The position numbers and the translations under genes were made by a program. Shown piece after piece: positions 46,466 to 54,821 of a DNA stretch of 64,000 nucleotides (positions are counted from its first letter, which is position 1; each line of letters opens with the position of its first letter). Location: assembly GCF_004769195.1 (NCBI RefSeq), contig NZ_RQET01000012.1, positions 1 to 64,000 of the forward strand. The letters run 5' to 3'. The notes under the pieces are model-generated. The model ran no database searches. It saw only the letters and a program-made list of their open reading frames with translations, and was not told the DNA's origin. The stretch is from Leptospira fletcheri (lineage in GTDB: Bacteria > Spirochaetota > Leptospiria > Leptospirales > Leptospiraceae).

Positions 46466-47413
46466 ATGCGAAGACTTGATTTCGGCAATTTCGAAGAGTC
46501 AAGAGAGGAGGCGGAATTTCACAAGCTTCTGAACGAAGCGGTCTTAAATCTTTGCTATGAACTTCCTCCGGCGATCAGGTCTGAGACGTTACATTTTTTG
46601 TACAAGTATTCTGATAGTACGACGGATAGCGGTTTCGATTATTTCAAAAAGTATTATAGTCCTTGCTATACGATCCTGTATTGGATCAACGAAAATGCCC
46701 AGTCTCTGGACTGGGACGATCCTTTGCTGGAGCTTTTAATACAATCCCATTCATCGGCTCTTCTCCTATATTCTTTGGACGACCACTTGGTGGACCAATC
46801 CTTAAAGACTACTCATTCCTTGTTACAATTGCGTACCCAGACTTGGGAGCGTTATTCACAGGCGGGGAGGTTATTCGCGAAAGAGATTCATGGAGGAATT
46901 TCGGTTCGCGACGACTTCGTAGACCGGTACTTCAATTCCGTGCGCGACGATTCTTACATGGAGACTCTGGAGGCATATCTGGACAGGTTCCGCCTCCGAA
47001 TGGCCACTTGCAGCCTGCAACCGTATCTGTTGGCGCGCTCGTTCATGACTCGGGAACAGGCCGAGTCGGTATTGAAAATGTACGAAGCCTTCGGTATCGC
47101 ATGGAGACTTCTGAACGATTATCAGGACTTGGAAAAAGATCTGGAAAACGATACTTTTTCCTCCATGACCTATTTTTTATCCAATGCGGATGCGATGGAT
47201 TGGGGAAGTCGAGGGCGTTCCAGAATCCTTTCCTGTTTCGAGAATTTCGGATTGGAATTCAAGATCTCGGATCGAATCAACTCCTATCTCAAGGAGGCGG
47301 CCCGGATCGCCTCCGAACTTTTTCTGGATCATTATGCGAACTGCCTTCTGTCCATGCGAATTCTGATCGAGCCGATACCGCTTTCGGGCGCAAGGGATCT
47401 GACCGAAATTTAA
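46466..47413 (+). CDS. Class I isoprenoid-synthase-fold protein
   Basis: About 315 residues, mostly alpha-helical. Two acidic motifs fit the trans-isoprenoid synthase fold: LYSLDDHLVDQSL (first Asp-rich motif, DDxxxD, near residue 106) and AWRLLNDYQDLEKDLENDTFSS (second, near 215). Spacing between them is about 110 residues, as in prenyltransferases and terpene synthases. The conserved basic residues for isopentenyl diphosphate binding seen in the true polyprenyl synthase of this window (GGKRIRP) are absent, so chain elongation is unlikely; a cyclase or squalene/phytoene-like role is possible. The stop overlaps the convergent SDR gene by four bases. Confidence 0.62.
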   Translation: MRRLDFGNFEESREEAEFHKLLNEAVLNLCYELPPAIRSETLHFLYKYSDSTTDSGFDYFKKYYSPCYTILYWINENAQSLDWDDPLLELLIQSHSSALLLYSLDDHLVDQSLKTTHSLLQLRTQTWERYSQAGRLFAKEIHGGISVRDDFVDRYFNSVRDDSYMETLEAYLDRFRLRMATCSLQPYLLARSFMTREQAESVLKMYEAFGIAWRLLNDYQDLEKDLENDTFSSMTYFLSNADAMDWGSRGRSRILSCFENFGLEFKISDRINSYLKEAARIASELFLDHYANCLLSMRILIEPIPLSGARDLTEI

Positions 47414-48162
47414 AATCCGATCATCATTCCTCCGTCTACACGTAGCGTCGCGCCCGTGATCCAGTCCGCTTCGTCGGATGCTAAAAAACACACGGCGGAG
47501 GCGATCGCTTCTTCCGGGTTTCGGTCGATTTTCAGAGGAATGGAATCCAGAATGGACCGTCGGACCTCTTCCGTCAGCTTGGACGCAAATCCGTTGTCGA
47601 TAAATCCGGAAGCGACACAATTGACTGTGATGTTTCGGGATGCCAATTCCCTGGCCGAAGATTTCGTTAGAGCGAATAACGCAGCCTTTGCGGAAGAGTA
47701 GTTGCTTTGTCCTCCGTTCCCATAAAAGCCGGAGACGGAACCTATATTGACGATCCTTCCTTTTTTGGCCTTTAACATCGCTTTTGCTGCGATTTGGGTT
47801 CCGAAGAAGGCGCCCTTTAGACAGACATCCTGCACTCGATCCCATTTTTCTTCGCTCATCCGTAGGAGAAGGTCGTCCTCTACCGTGCCGGCATTATTGA
47901 TCCAAATATGCAATCCTCCCGTACGCTCTAAGGCAAATTCCGCCAGGGCCGCGATTTCCTCCTTGGAACGGACGTCGCAGGTTCGCCAAAAAATATTTCC
48001 GCCGGTTTCTTGTCGAACTTCCTCCGCGGTTCCCTCGCAATCTTCTTCCTTTAGGTCGGAAATGAAAACGACGCATCCTTCCTTCGCGAATCTCTTTCCG
48101 ATTTCCTTTCCTATTCCTCTCGCCGAGCCCGTGATTACTACGGTTTTGTTTCTGAACGACAT
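47410..48162 (-). CDS. SDR family oxidoreductase (FabG-like)
   Basis: 250 residues. The cofactor motif TGSARGIGKEIGKRF, NNAGTVEDDLLLRMSEEKWDRVQDV, the catalytic Ser in NIGSVSGFYGNGGQSNY and YSSAKAALFAL are all present; it ends GATLRVDGGMMIGF, as 3-oxoacyl-ACP reductases do. A perfect AGGAGG lies before the ATG. The palindromic operator at 48182-48199 sits just upstream and is shared with the MarR gene, so expression is probably repressed by that regulator until an inducer appears. Confidence 0.9.
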   Translation of the reverse strand: MSFRNKTVVITGSARGIGKEIGKRFAKEGCVVFISDLKEEDCEGTAEEVRQETGGNIFWRTCDVRSKEEIAALAEFALERTGGLHIWINNAGTVEDDLLLRMSEEKWDRVQDVCLKGAFFGTQIAAKAMLKAKKGRIVNIGSVSGFYGNGGQSNYSSAKAALFALTKSSARELASRNITVNCVASGFIDNGFASKLTEEVRRSILDSIPLKIDRNPEEAIASAVCFLASDEADWITGATLRVDGGMMIGF

Positions 48163-48181
48163 AGATTTCCTCCTGCGTATT

Positions 48182-48199
48182 TATTTAGACGTCTAAATA
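48182..48199. promoter_or_regulatory. MarR operator upstream of the SDR gene
   Basis: TATTTAGAC-GTCTAAATA is a perfect 18-base palindrome 20 bases upstream of the SDR start. It has the same core as the palindrome at the MarR start codon, differing at only one central base, which makes specific binding by the MarR protein the simplest explanation. Confidence 0.75.
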
Positions 48200-48235
48200 T
48201 TAATCGCTTCTACCGTTTCTATTCTCTTCCTGATC

Positions 48236-48676
48236 TTAGGCCTGAAAATTTCCGTAAATTTTGGTTAAGATACGGAGAAATTCCTTTTTTTCCGATTCTT
48301 CCAAGCTTCCGTACAATTTATCTAAAGTATTACGAGAAGCTGATATTACTTTTCGAACGCTTTTTTTGCCTTTACCGGTCAGTTCCGCCGTGGTAACCCT
48401 TCCGTCCTCTTCGAATTTCGTTCTGGTTACGTATCCGAATTCCTCCAGTTTGTCCAAGAGGACGGTTATGGTCGCATTCGTTCTGTCCAAGACGGACGCC
48501 AAATCGCTCATTGCCGTTATTCCTCTCCGGCTCAAAACGTATATCACTCCTGCGTGAGCCGGAGATAGATCCTCGATTCCTTGCCTTTCCAATTCCTTTG
48601 CTAGGAATTTTTGGATCCTGTCCCTGGTTCGGGAAAGGAGATGGATGACGTAATCCGGTTCCATATATTTAGACAT
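48236..48676 (-). CDS. MarR-family transcriptional regulator
   Basis: 146 residues, typical size. The winged helix-turn-helix is seen in AGVIYVLSRRGITAMSDLASVLDRTNATITVLLDKLEEFGYVTRTKFEEDGRVTTAELTGKGKKSV (about 42-107), with flanking dimerisation helices. Such proteins bind palindromes and leave DNA on binding a small molecule or on oxidation; no Cys is present in the visible chain, so ligand sensing is more likely. Its own start codon lies inside one copy of the operator. No Shine-Dalgarno is seen. It is followed on the same strand by the FabG-like SDR gene. Confidence 0.92.
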   Translation of the reverse strand: MSKYMEPDYVIHLLSRTRDRIQKFLAKELERQGIEDLSPAHAGVIYVLSRRGITAMSDLASVLDRTNATITVLLDKLEEFGYVTRTKFEEDGRVTTAELTGKGKKSVRKVISASRNTLDKLYGSLEESEKKEFLRILTKIYGNFQA

Positions 48677-48686
48677 CTAAATATAT
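48663..48686. promoter_or_regulatory. Autoregulatory MarR operator covering start codon and -10
   Basis: The half-site TCTAAATATAT is repeated in inverted form with a two-base centre, an 11-2-11 perfect palindrome. Read on the minus strand it contains TATATT, the likely -10 element, and the start codon of the MarR gene. TTTACT eighteen bases before the -10 could be the -35. Confidence 0.8.
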
Positions 48687-48721
48687 CGCAAGGACCGTCT
48701 GCAAGTAAAAAAAGGGATTTT

Positions 48722-50791
48722 TTATCCTTCATATTCGGCGACTAGTAGGGCCATATCGTCCTGGTACTGGTGGGAAAAATTCTCCCCCTGATAGGACTGG
48801 ACTCCTTTCATAACCGCGTCGCAGAGATGCTCGGGGGAAAGATGGGCGTTTCTTTTCAGGAGTTCGGCCAGGTTTTCCTCGCCGAGTAAAACTCCGTCCG
48901 CATTTCTGGCATCCGGAATCCCGTCGGTGTATAGCACGATCTTATCGCCAGGTCTCAAGGGGACGCTTTCCGTTTCATAGAGGGTAGGAATGGATTCGTA
49001 GATCGCCATTCCTTTCGGTCTGTAGAATTCGATTTTTCCGTCCTTGCGCAGGACCAAGCATTCAGGATGGCCGGCGTTGGCGATGAGCGAATGTCCCGTA
49101 TTCAAATCCACGATGACGAAGGTTGCGGTCAAGAAATGTCCGTCCAATTTTCCTTCGAGTTGTTCTCGTATATGGAGAAGTAGAGCAGAGGGTTCCTGTA
49201 AGTAATTGGCCCAACTTCCTAAAGTCATCTTTACCATAGAGGCAAGGAGAGCTGCGGAAACTCCGTGGCCGGTCACATCTCCTATGAACATTCCTAAGGT
49301 TCCCGATTTAGGGTCGTACAATACGTCCAAAAGATCTCCTCCGATCTCCATCATGGGGCGATATCGATAGGCCATGGAAGCGTGAGGAATCACCGGCATT
49401 TCCCTGGGAAGCAACGCGGACTGGATCTTTCCCGCAATGGAAAGGTCTTTTGCCAGGATCTTTCCCTTTTGTTCCAGCTCCGTTTTTTGTAATTCTATAA
49501 TCCTTGTCCTTTCCTCGACTTTACTCTCAAGAGATTCGTTTAACAATTTCAGCTTCACCTGGGAATTTTCCAAGGCGCGGAATACTTCCGCATAACGTTT
49601 CGCTAACGCTAGACTGAATAACAATGTAAGACCCAGAAAGCTTTCGTTTACCCAGATACCCGATCGACCGATTCCCGCAAAGGAGAGCACGGTGTAAAAG
49701 GAGGAGGAGGCCACAAGAACGAGTCCGGAGACCACCCATCGGAACGACAGGATACTGGTTTTCCGGAATTGCACGAAGAGATAGATCGTATATGCGAAGA
49801 AGACGACCAATACGATGATGAAACTGTGAAAGGCGTATTTTCCGAAGTTGGACAAGCCTCCCGTCAATCCGAACTCCAAAGAAGGCCATAACGTATGGAT
49901 AAAAAAGAGAAACTCCAGCGACGTTCCGATCCTATCCCGGGGAGTTTGGAATACGCCTCTCGTAAATTCGTGGAACAGGATGGGAAGAAAGGCCCCGACG
50001 GAATAACCGAAGAAAACGTAAATCCAGGGAGAATCCACGAGATAAGCGCCCCAACCTTCGTAGGAAGGGTACCATAGCGCCAGAGACAGATTTAACAAGG
50101 CGAAGGACAAATTGAATTTATCCTGCCTTCTCCGGATATAAATGAATATGAAAAAGACGAAGGAAAACAGTTCTAAAGAGGTGAAGAACAGCACTCTCGT
50201 AGCTTTGAGTAGGAATACGGATTGGATCTCTTCGAACGTTCCGAAAATCGGATCCTCTCTGAGTCCTCTCGGACCGTCAAAGGGGGAGAGGACCAACGAT
50301 AGACGTTCTTCCTCGCCGAATCTTTCCAAGGGGACGATCCGCGGTTTTGCATCCCTTTTTTGTGCTCCTACGGGAGAGGAATCCGACTCCGGGATTTTCC
50401 CTTCCTGAAGGAGCAAACATCCGGCGGGGCAGAACGGCAGATAAACTGCCGTCGTTAACGGGCAATCCTCGCGTCCATTCGAACGGGCACACTTCACGGT
50501 ATGCGAATAGAGCGAAAAATATTTTCCCCAAGGATCGGAACCGGTGATGCGGGTCATGGAAACTGGCTCCGGATTCGAGTGTTGATCGAATGTTGTACGA
50601 TCGACCAAAGGATCTTTTGTCGAGTGAATAACGGACCATTTTTGCAGATCCACGGGGGAAGTCGACTGAGGCCAGAGAGTTGTCGGAGTGGGCTGAGAAT
50701 TTAGATTATTTTGAAATACGAATATTCCTATCAGAACGAACAGAGTTCGGAAATACGGCTTTAGGGGGAATTTTTCTATTTCGCTTTTCAT
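48722..50791 (-). CDS. 7TMR-DISM receptor with SpoIIE-type PP2C phosphatase
   Basis: About 689 residues from the ATG at 50791; the frame extends to 50836 but the signal-like segment (PLKPYFRTLFVLIGIFVFQNNLNS) starts here. An extracellular domain (about 30-195) precedes seven spans (about 195-410), a coiled coil (LKLLNESLESKVEERTRIIELQKTELEQKG) and a PP2C domain with MMEIGGDLLDVLYD, MFIGDVTGHGVSAALLASMVKMTL, ANAGHPECLV and VLYTDGIPDARNADG. It shares its architecture with the receptor at 32287-34188 but not its sensor sequence. The signal and downstream partners are unknown. Confidence 0.9.
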   Translation of the reverse strand: MKSEIEKFPLKPYFRTLFVLIGIFVFQNNLNSQPTPTTLWPQSTSPVDLQKWSVIHSTKDPLVDRTTFDQHSNPEPVSMTRITGSDPWGKYFSLYSHTVKCARSNGREDCPLTTAVYLPFCPAGCLLLQEGKIPESDSSPVGAQKRDAKPRIVPLERFGEEERLSLVLSPFDGPRGLREDPIFGTFEEIQSVFLLKATRVLFFTSLELFSFVFFIFIYIRRRQDKFNLSFALLNLSLALWYPSYEGWGAYLVDSPWIYVFFGYSVGAFLPILFHEFTRGVFQTPRDRIGTSLEFLFFIHTLWPSLEFGLTGGLSNFGKYAFHSFIIVLVVFFAYTIYLFVQFRKTSILSFRWVVSGLVLVASSSFYTVLSFAGIGRSGIWVNESFLGLTLLFSLALAKRYAEVFRALENSQVKLKLLNESLESKVEERTRIIELQKTELEQKGKILAKDLSIAGKIQSALLPREMPVIPHASMAYRYRPMMEIGGDLLDVLYDPKSGTLGMFIGDVTGHGVSAALLASMVKMTLGSWANYLQEPSALLLHIREQLEGKLDGHFLTATFVIVDLNTGHSLIANAGHPECLVLRKDGKIEFYRPKGMAIYESIPTLYETESVPLRPGDKIVLYTDGIPDARNADGVLLGEENLAELLKRNAHLSPEHLCDAVMKGVQSYQGENFSHQYQDDMALLVAEYEG

Positions 50792-50860
50792 TTTTACGCA
50801 TTTGTCGGGAAAGACTCCCGATATTATTATTCGCACGGGAGGAGCCGCATTTGCAAGATT

Positions 50861-51772
50861 TTAATCGTACGCGTCTTTCGCGCAACGGAAGCCGAAATGA
50901 TGGTATTCCGGGAAATTCTGCGGTATGTGTGCCCTTCGTTTCGATCCTCTGGCGTACTCGGCCGACCACCACCAGGATCCCCCTTTCAGAACCTTCTTAT
51001 CGTACCCTGGGCAGGACTCCTGTCCTTGGCAGGGACCTTGCGGATCGACTCCCTTACATTCTTCTCCGCAAGCAGCATAATCCGGAGCATACCAATCCTG
51101 TACCCATTCCCACGAATTTCCGGCCATATCATAAAGTCCGTAAATGCCGGAGGGACGGCTTCCCACATCCTTGGTGGTCATGAGATTCGGGGGATATAAT
51201 ACCCTTCTGGAACAGCCTTTGCGGTTTCTTTCCATGATGATCGAATTTTTGCAGGTCGCGACCTCGTTTCCCCAGGGATACAAATTCCCGTTCGGTCCTC
51301 GCGCGGCTTTTTCCCATTCCGCTTCAGTCGGAAGGCGTTTTCCCTGCCATTCGCAATATTCTTTTGCGGTGTACCAACTCACTCCGACCACGGGTTGTTT
51401 CGGTCGCAAATAAGGTTCTCCGTATCTCGGTCCGATATAATCGCAGGTTCCTTTTTGTAGGCAGTCCTTGCATTTGCCGGCTTCCAAACACTTGTTGAAG
51501 TCTGCGTTCGTAACCTCGTAGGTATCGATAAAGAAATCGCTGATATAGACGATTCCTTCCGGCTTCTCGTCCGGTTCGAATTCCTCGCTTCCGCGGATGA
51601 AATCTCCTCCCGGAATGCATTGCATATTCTGAATCTTTTTTCCTTGGCAAGGAAGTTTAACGGGCACGGGAACAGTCGGACCCGTCGCCGGATTTCCGGA
51701 GACTCGCTCTACGGAGGGTAAGCATAGGAAGAGAAAGATTAGAAGGAAATGAACTGGACGAAAGGAACTCAT
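50861..51772 (-). CDS. SUMF1/formylglycine-generating-enzyme-fold protein, catalytic cysteines absent
   Basis: About 303 residues; the start at 51772 gives a signal peptide (RPVHFLLIFLFLCLPS). The FGE-sulfatase fold is clear: IPGGDFIRGSEE, FFIDTYEVTNADFNKC, QPVVGVSWYTAKEYCEWQGKRLPTEAEWEKAARG, LYDMAGNSWEWVQDWY and the C-terminal GFRCAKD. At the place where FGE has its two copper-binding cysteines, this protein reads LKGGSWWWSAEYARGSKRR, so it cannot form formylglycine. It probably belongs to the non-catalytic or EgtB/PvdO-like branch with another function. The Cys-rich middle (CLEAGKCKDCLQKGTC) may form disulfides. Confidence 0.85.
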   Translation of the reverse strand: MSSFRPVHFLLIFLFLCLPSVERVSGNPATGPTVPVPVKLPCQGKKIQNMQCIPGGDFIRGSEEFEPDEKPEGIVYISDFFIDTYEVTNADFNKCLEAGKCKDCLQKGTCDYIGPRYGEPYLRPKQPVVGVSWYTAKEYCEWQGKRLPTEAEWEKAARGPNGNLYPWGNEVATCKNSIIMERNRKGCSRRVLYPPNLMTTKDVGSRPSGIYGLYDMAGNSWEWVQDWYAPDYAACGEECKGVDPQGPCQGQESCPGYDKKVLKGGSWWWSAEYARGSKRRAHIPQNFPEYHHFGFRCAKDAYD

Positions 51773-51901
51773 CGCGCCGTTGGATCTCGAAATTCGCTCG
51801 GTGTACGTGATCATTCGAGCGTACCGCTTATTTGCAAGAGAAAAAACGACTTCGAAGTGGGGAAGGAATCTGGAGGCCTACCGGGAAAAGACGCTCGCGG
51901 T

Positions 51902-52450
51902 TTAAGCGCGAACTCTCAGAAAATAAATCAGATCCGTAATTCCGGGGTCCACTCCTTCCTGGAATAATAAAGTCGTAATTTGGCCTCTATGGTGGGTTTG
52001 ATGGTTGAAAAAATGCGTTAAAACTTCGTATGCCGGCGTCACACAAGGAATTCCTTTCGTGTTTTTATACTGGAGATTTTGCATGATTTTCTCCTCGGAC
52101 AAACCGTCTTTGATCCAACGGATGATTGTGTGGTCCAACTCCGATCGTTCCTTCTTCAAATCCGAAAACGATTCATAGGATTCGAATCTATAGTCTGCGA
52201 CATCTGAAGTGGAAAGAAACCGAACGGATTGCGCTAGAATCTCCGATCCGAATCCGTTCTTTTCAAATCGAGCAAGCCAAGCCTTATCCGCCCAGAGTAT
52301 ATGATTGAAGGTGCCATGGATCGAAGAAAAGAAAGCGCCCTTGTCTTTCTTTCGGATTTCGTCGCTTAATTTTTCCGCAGCCGTATAGAGACTCTCGTTC
52401 ATCCATAAATTGTATTCTGCAAGAGTGGCGAAATTCGACTTATATTTCAT
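51902..52450 (-). CDS. DinB-superfamily (four-helix, putative metal-binding) protein
   Basis: About 182 residues from the ATG at 52450, preceded by AAGGGA; the frame is open to 52507. The DinB/YfiT-like four-helix bundle is indicated by YNLWMNESLYTAAEKL at the start, HGTFNHILWADKAWL with the first His, and HFFNHQTHHRGQITTLLFQEG with the triad His. This family is distinct from the DNA polymerase named DinB; members include thiol-dependent transferases such as BstA and YfiT. It lies four bases from the stop of the SDR upstream, so the two are likely cotranscribed. Confidence 0.85.
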   Translation of the reverse strand: MKYKSNFATLAEYNLWMNESLYTAAEKLSDEIRKKDKGAFFSSIHGTFNHILWADKAWLARFEKNGFGSEILAQSVRFLSTSDVADYRFESYESFSDLKKERSELDHTIIRWIKDGLSEEKIMQNLQYKNTKGIPCVTPAYEVLTHFFNHQTHHRGQITTLLFQEGVDPGITDLIYFLRVRA

Positions 52451-52510
52451 GCTTTGGTTTCCCTTGAAAGTCTTAGTACGAATTTCGGATCGCACCTCTA
52501 AGTGCACGAA

Positions 52511-53293
52511 TCAAAAATTTTTCGGAGCTTCCGAGAGCAGGATTTTTGTACGTAGCCGAAGTGGAGCGATTCTTCCGATTCGGGTCGCTAGGGAGGTTCC
52601 GAACGGAAAACGATTCTCTTTCCATTCTTTTTGAAATCCTTTTAAAACATAAGCCGCGGCTTTCTCTTCGCTGATTTGGTTCGGCGCCGGTATTCCGTCG
52701 TTTTTAGACGCGTCGGTATCCACAAATCCGGGGTGTACGGTTTGGATTCGGATATGTTCGAATCCGAAATGCTTTAGTTCCATCCTTACGGTTTCCAAAA
52801 ATAATCGGGCCGCGCCTTTTGCCGCAGTGTAATCCCCTTGCATAGGAATTCCGAAATAAGTAGCTAAGGAATTCATATGAGAGATCATGCAGACTTCTTT
52901 CTGTTTTTTCATTTGTCGAATCAACGGGACGTAGAAATTGATCAGGGATTTGTAATTGATGTCCATGCAATCCAAGATGGTCTGCACGGACGCTTCCAGT
53001 GTGTTGGACGGAGGACCCATCCCGATGTTTAATAGCGCGATGTCGATTTTTCCGAATCTTTTTACGATTTCATCCACGACCGCTTCGGCGTGGGAAGGTT
53101 CTCTTCCGTCTCCGACGAAGGTAAGGCATTCGCTTCCGGATTTTATGACGTCGTTCGCGACCCGCTTGAGGAGGCTTTCCCTCCTGGCAGTCAATATAAT
53201 GGTATTATTGAATTGCGCGAGAGCCTTGGCGGTGCTTTTGCCGATTCCGGAGGATGCACCGGTAATCAATATCACTTTGTTTCGATATTCCAT
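52511..53293 (-). CDS. SDR family oxidoreductase
   Basis: About 260 residues from the ATG at 53293, with GGAAG six bases upstream. The motifs TGASSGIGKSTAKAL, a degenerate NNAG (LLNIGMG), ISHMNSLATYFGIPMQGDYTAAKGA with YxxxK, and HPGFVDTDASKN are present; the catalytic Ser is in SHMNS. The replacement of NAG by NIG is unusual but tolerated in some members. The C-terminus is rich in Arg and Lys. A perfect dyad just upstream suggests control by a dedicated repressor. Confidence 0.88.
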   Translation of the reverse strand: MEYRNKVILITGASSGIGKSTAKALAQFNNTIILTARRESLLKRVANDVIKSGSECLTFVGDGREPSHAEAVVDEIVKRFGKIDIALLNIGMGPPSNTLEASVQTILDCMDINYKSLINFYVPLIRQMKKQKEVCMISHMNSLATYFGIPMQGDYTAAKGAARLFLETVRMELKHFGFEHIRIQTVHPGFVDTDASKNDGIPAPNQISEEKAAAYVLKGFQKEWKENRFPFGTSLATRIGRIAPLRLRTKILLSEAPKNF

Positions 53294-53324
53294 ACTACTT
53301 CCGTGTGAGTCGTAAGAACATAAA

Positions 53325-53339
53325 ATGATCAATGATCAT
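53325..53339. promoter_or_regulatory. 7-1-7 palindrome upstream of SDR gene
   Basis: ATGATCA-A-TGATCAT, followed by the related half-site TTGGTCA, lies 32 bases upstream of the SDR start at 53293. The dyad suits a TetR- or AraC-type repressor; no matching regulator gene is adjacent. Confidence 0.45.
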
Positions 53340-53614
53340 AATTGGTCAAATCGAATTTTTCTTAATAAATGCAGAATTTATAATGTTCTATTTTATCACC
53401 TCTCTCTATTCTAAAGCCTATTCCTTTAGTGATAAAAAACTTTTGACGCGGATGTCTTAAATTTCCCTCCTTCTCTTCGGAACGGTCGGCAATTTCCGGA
53501 TTGCCTTTATTTTTCGTTTGCGTTCTTCGGGTAGAATAAGCATCTGGATGGATTGTAAGTGAAATTATTACAATTGGAATGGAAGTTTCGTTTGTATTTT
53601 AGAACGCGAAATAT
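53340..53614. other. AT-rich intergenic region with a long inverted repeat
   Basis: This gap between divergent genes holds no gene. TTTTATCAC at 53391-53399 and GTGATAAAA at 53429-53437 are perfect inverted repeats 29 bases apart, which could be a pair of half-sites or a weak hairpin. TTGAC near 53442 may belong to a plus-strand promoter. The region should contain the promoters of both flanking genes. Confidence 0.4.
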
Positions 53615-54523
53615 ATGCAAATCTTAATGAACTCGACGCCGGTACATCGCAAGTCCTGCTATTTATGCGGAAGGGAAGAACGCAAAATCCTTTTTGTCGA
53701 AAATTCGATTCCGATCGTGGAATGTCTCGGATGCGGTCATGTGTATTCCACTTTTGTACAGGATGAGCACTACGACGGTTACTGGTCGCAAGGAGTGGAA
53801 CATTATGATCTGCACTGGTGGGATGTCGCTCACCGGAATATCTACAAGGGTTTTTGCGATACATTCTTAAAAAGTCCGGAAGGAAGGATCTTGGACGTAG
53901 GTTGCGGACTCGGTTTTTTTATTCGCACGATCAACGAAATGAAGCCCGGGTGGAAAACCGTAGGTTACGAGATTTCGGAAGATGCCGTCCGTTTTGCTCG
54001 GGAAAAAAACATGCTATCGGACGTTCATTCCGGGATCGTTCAAAATAGCGATTTGCCCAGGGAAAGTTTCGATGTTATTACCCTTTGGGATGTTTTAGAG
54101 CATATTCCGAATCCGCATAGTTTGCTGGAGTATCTGCATACTCTTTTGAAGCCCGAAGGAATTCTATTCGTGGAAACTCCGAACTTTCCGATCCAACTCC
54201 TGAAGGCGAAATTGAAAGTGGCGTTTTTGGGAAGGGATCCGGACGCGCATTACTTGGAAGCGAAGGACCATATTAATCATTATAAGGAAAAAACCCTGTC
54301 TTTTCTCGCGGGTCAATGCGGGTTTTCCGATGTGACGTTCACGATTCTGAAACCTATCTCCTCCGTTTCGGGGAGCAGGTCCCTCTTACGTGTCTTTGCT
54401 AAAAAATGTCTGTATTATTTTGCGGGTTTCATTCGCTTTGTTTCGCGAGAAAATTTGAATGTGGCCCTGACTCTCTTTGCAGTTCTTCGTAAGGAAAAGG
54501 CATCTCGCGGTTCCACAGGATAA
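53615..54523 (+). CDS. Class I SAM-dependent methyltransferase with zinc-binding N-terminus
   Basis: 302 residues. The first 35 have two Cys pairs (CYLCG and CLGCG), a small zinc ribbon common in sugar or polyketide methyltransferases. The SAM site is GRILDVGCGLGFFIRTI (about 90), with EISEDAVRFAREK, FDVITLWDVLEHIPNPHSLL and VETPNFPI following the Methyltransf_11/23 order. The C-terminal part is helical with a hydrophobic stretch. Similar enzymes are often found in surface-polysaccharide or lipid pathways, but no such cluster is present here. The downstream DUF2147 genes start 300 bases later. Confidence 0.85.
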   Translation: MQILMNSTPVHRKSCYLCGREERKILFVENSIPIVECLGCGHVYSTFVQDEHYDGYWSQGVEHYDLHWWDVAHRNIYKGFCDTFLKSPEGRILDVGCGLGFFIRTINEMKPGWKTVGYEISEDAVRFAREKNMLSDVHSGIVQNSDLPRESFDVITLWDVLEHIPNPHSLLEYLHTLLKPEGILFVETPNFPIQLLKAKLKVAFLGRDPDAHYLEAKDHINHYKEKTLSFLAGQCGFSDVTFTILKPISSVSGSRSLLRVFAKKCLYYFAGFIRFVSRENLNVALTLFAVLRKEKASRGSTG

Positions 54524-54821
54524 CCTCGAATTTTCGAGGCGGAGTCGCTTAGGCGGAGAAATTGTATCGCGGGAAAGATCCGCACAGGCGGCCGCCCGGG
54601 ACATCAAAAAATGTGTTTATTTTAAAACATTCGTTTTAAAAAGAGAAAACGGATTGGGTAGCTCTGTTTCGATTTATTCCTTAGGAACAAAGTCTGTTCC
54701 GACTCCATGGAAGTCCGTTTTCCGAGGAAAAAAACTCACTCTCACGAATAGTTTGCTTGATCGTCCGATCTCCGCCCCAATTATTACTTTTTCCAGAAAC
54801 ACGTTAAGGAGTTCATCGACC

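Noticed and set aside
46663..47445. Long plus-strand frame of 260 residues
   Set aside because: It overlaps the isoprenoid-fold gene in a different frame and is Arg/Ser/Gly-biased without motifs, as expected of a shadow.
47177..47845. Minus-strand frame of 222 residues
   Set aside because: It lies in another frame over the SDR and isoprenoid genes and has the basic composition of a shadow frame.
51902..52450. DNA polymerase IV name transferred to the DinB-fold protein
   Set aside because: This is the unrelated four-helix DinB/YfiT superfamily; the true polymerase gene is at 26092-27195.
54477..54821. Upstream extension of the first DUF2147 protein
   Set aside because: There is no signal peptide or ribosome site until the ATG at 54822, which has AAGGAG.
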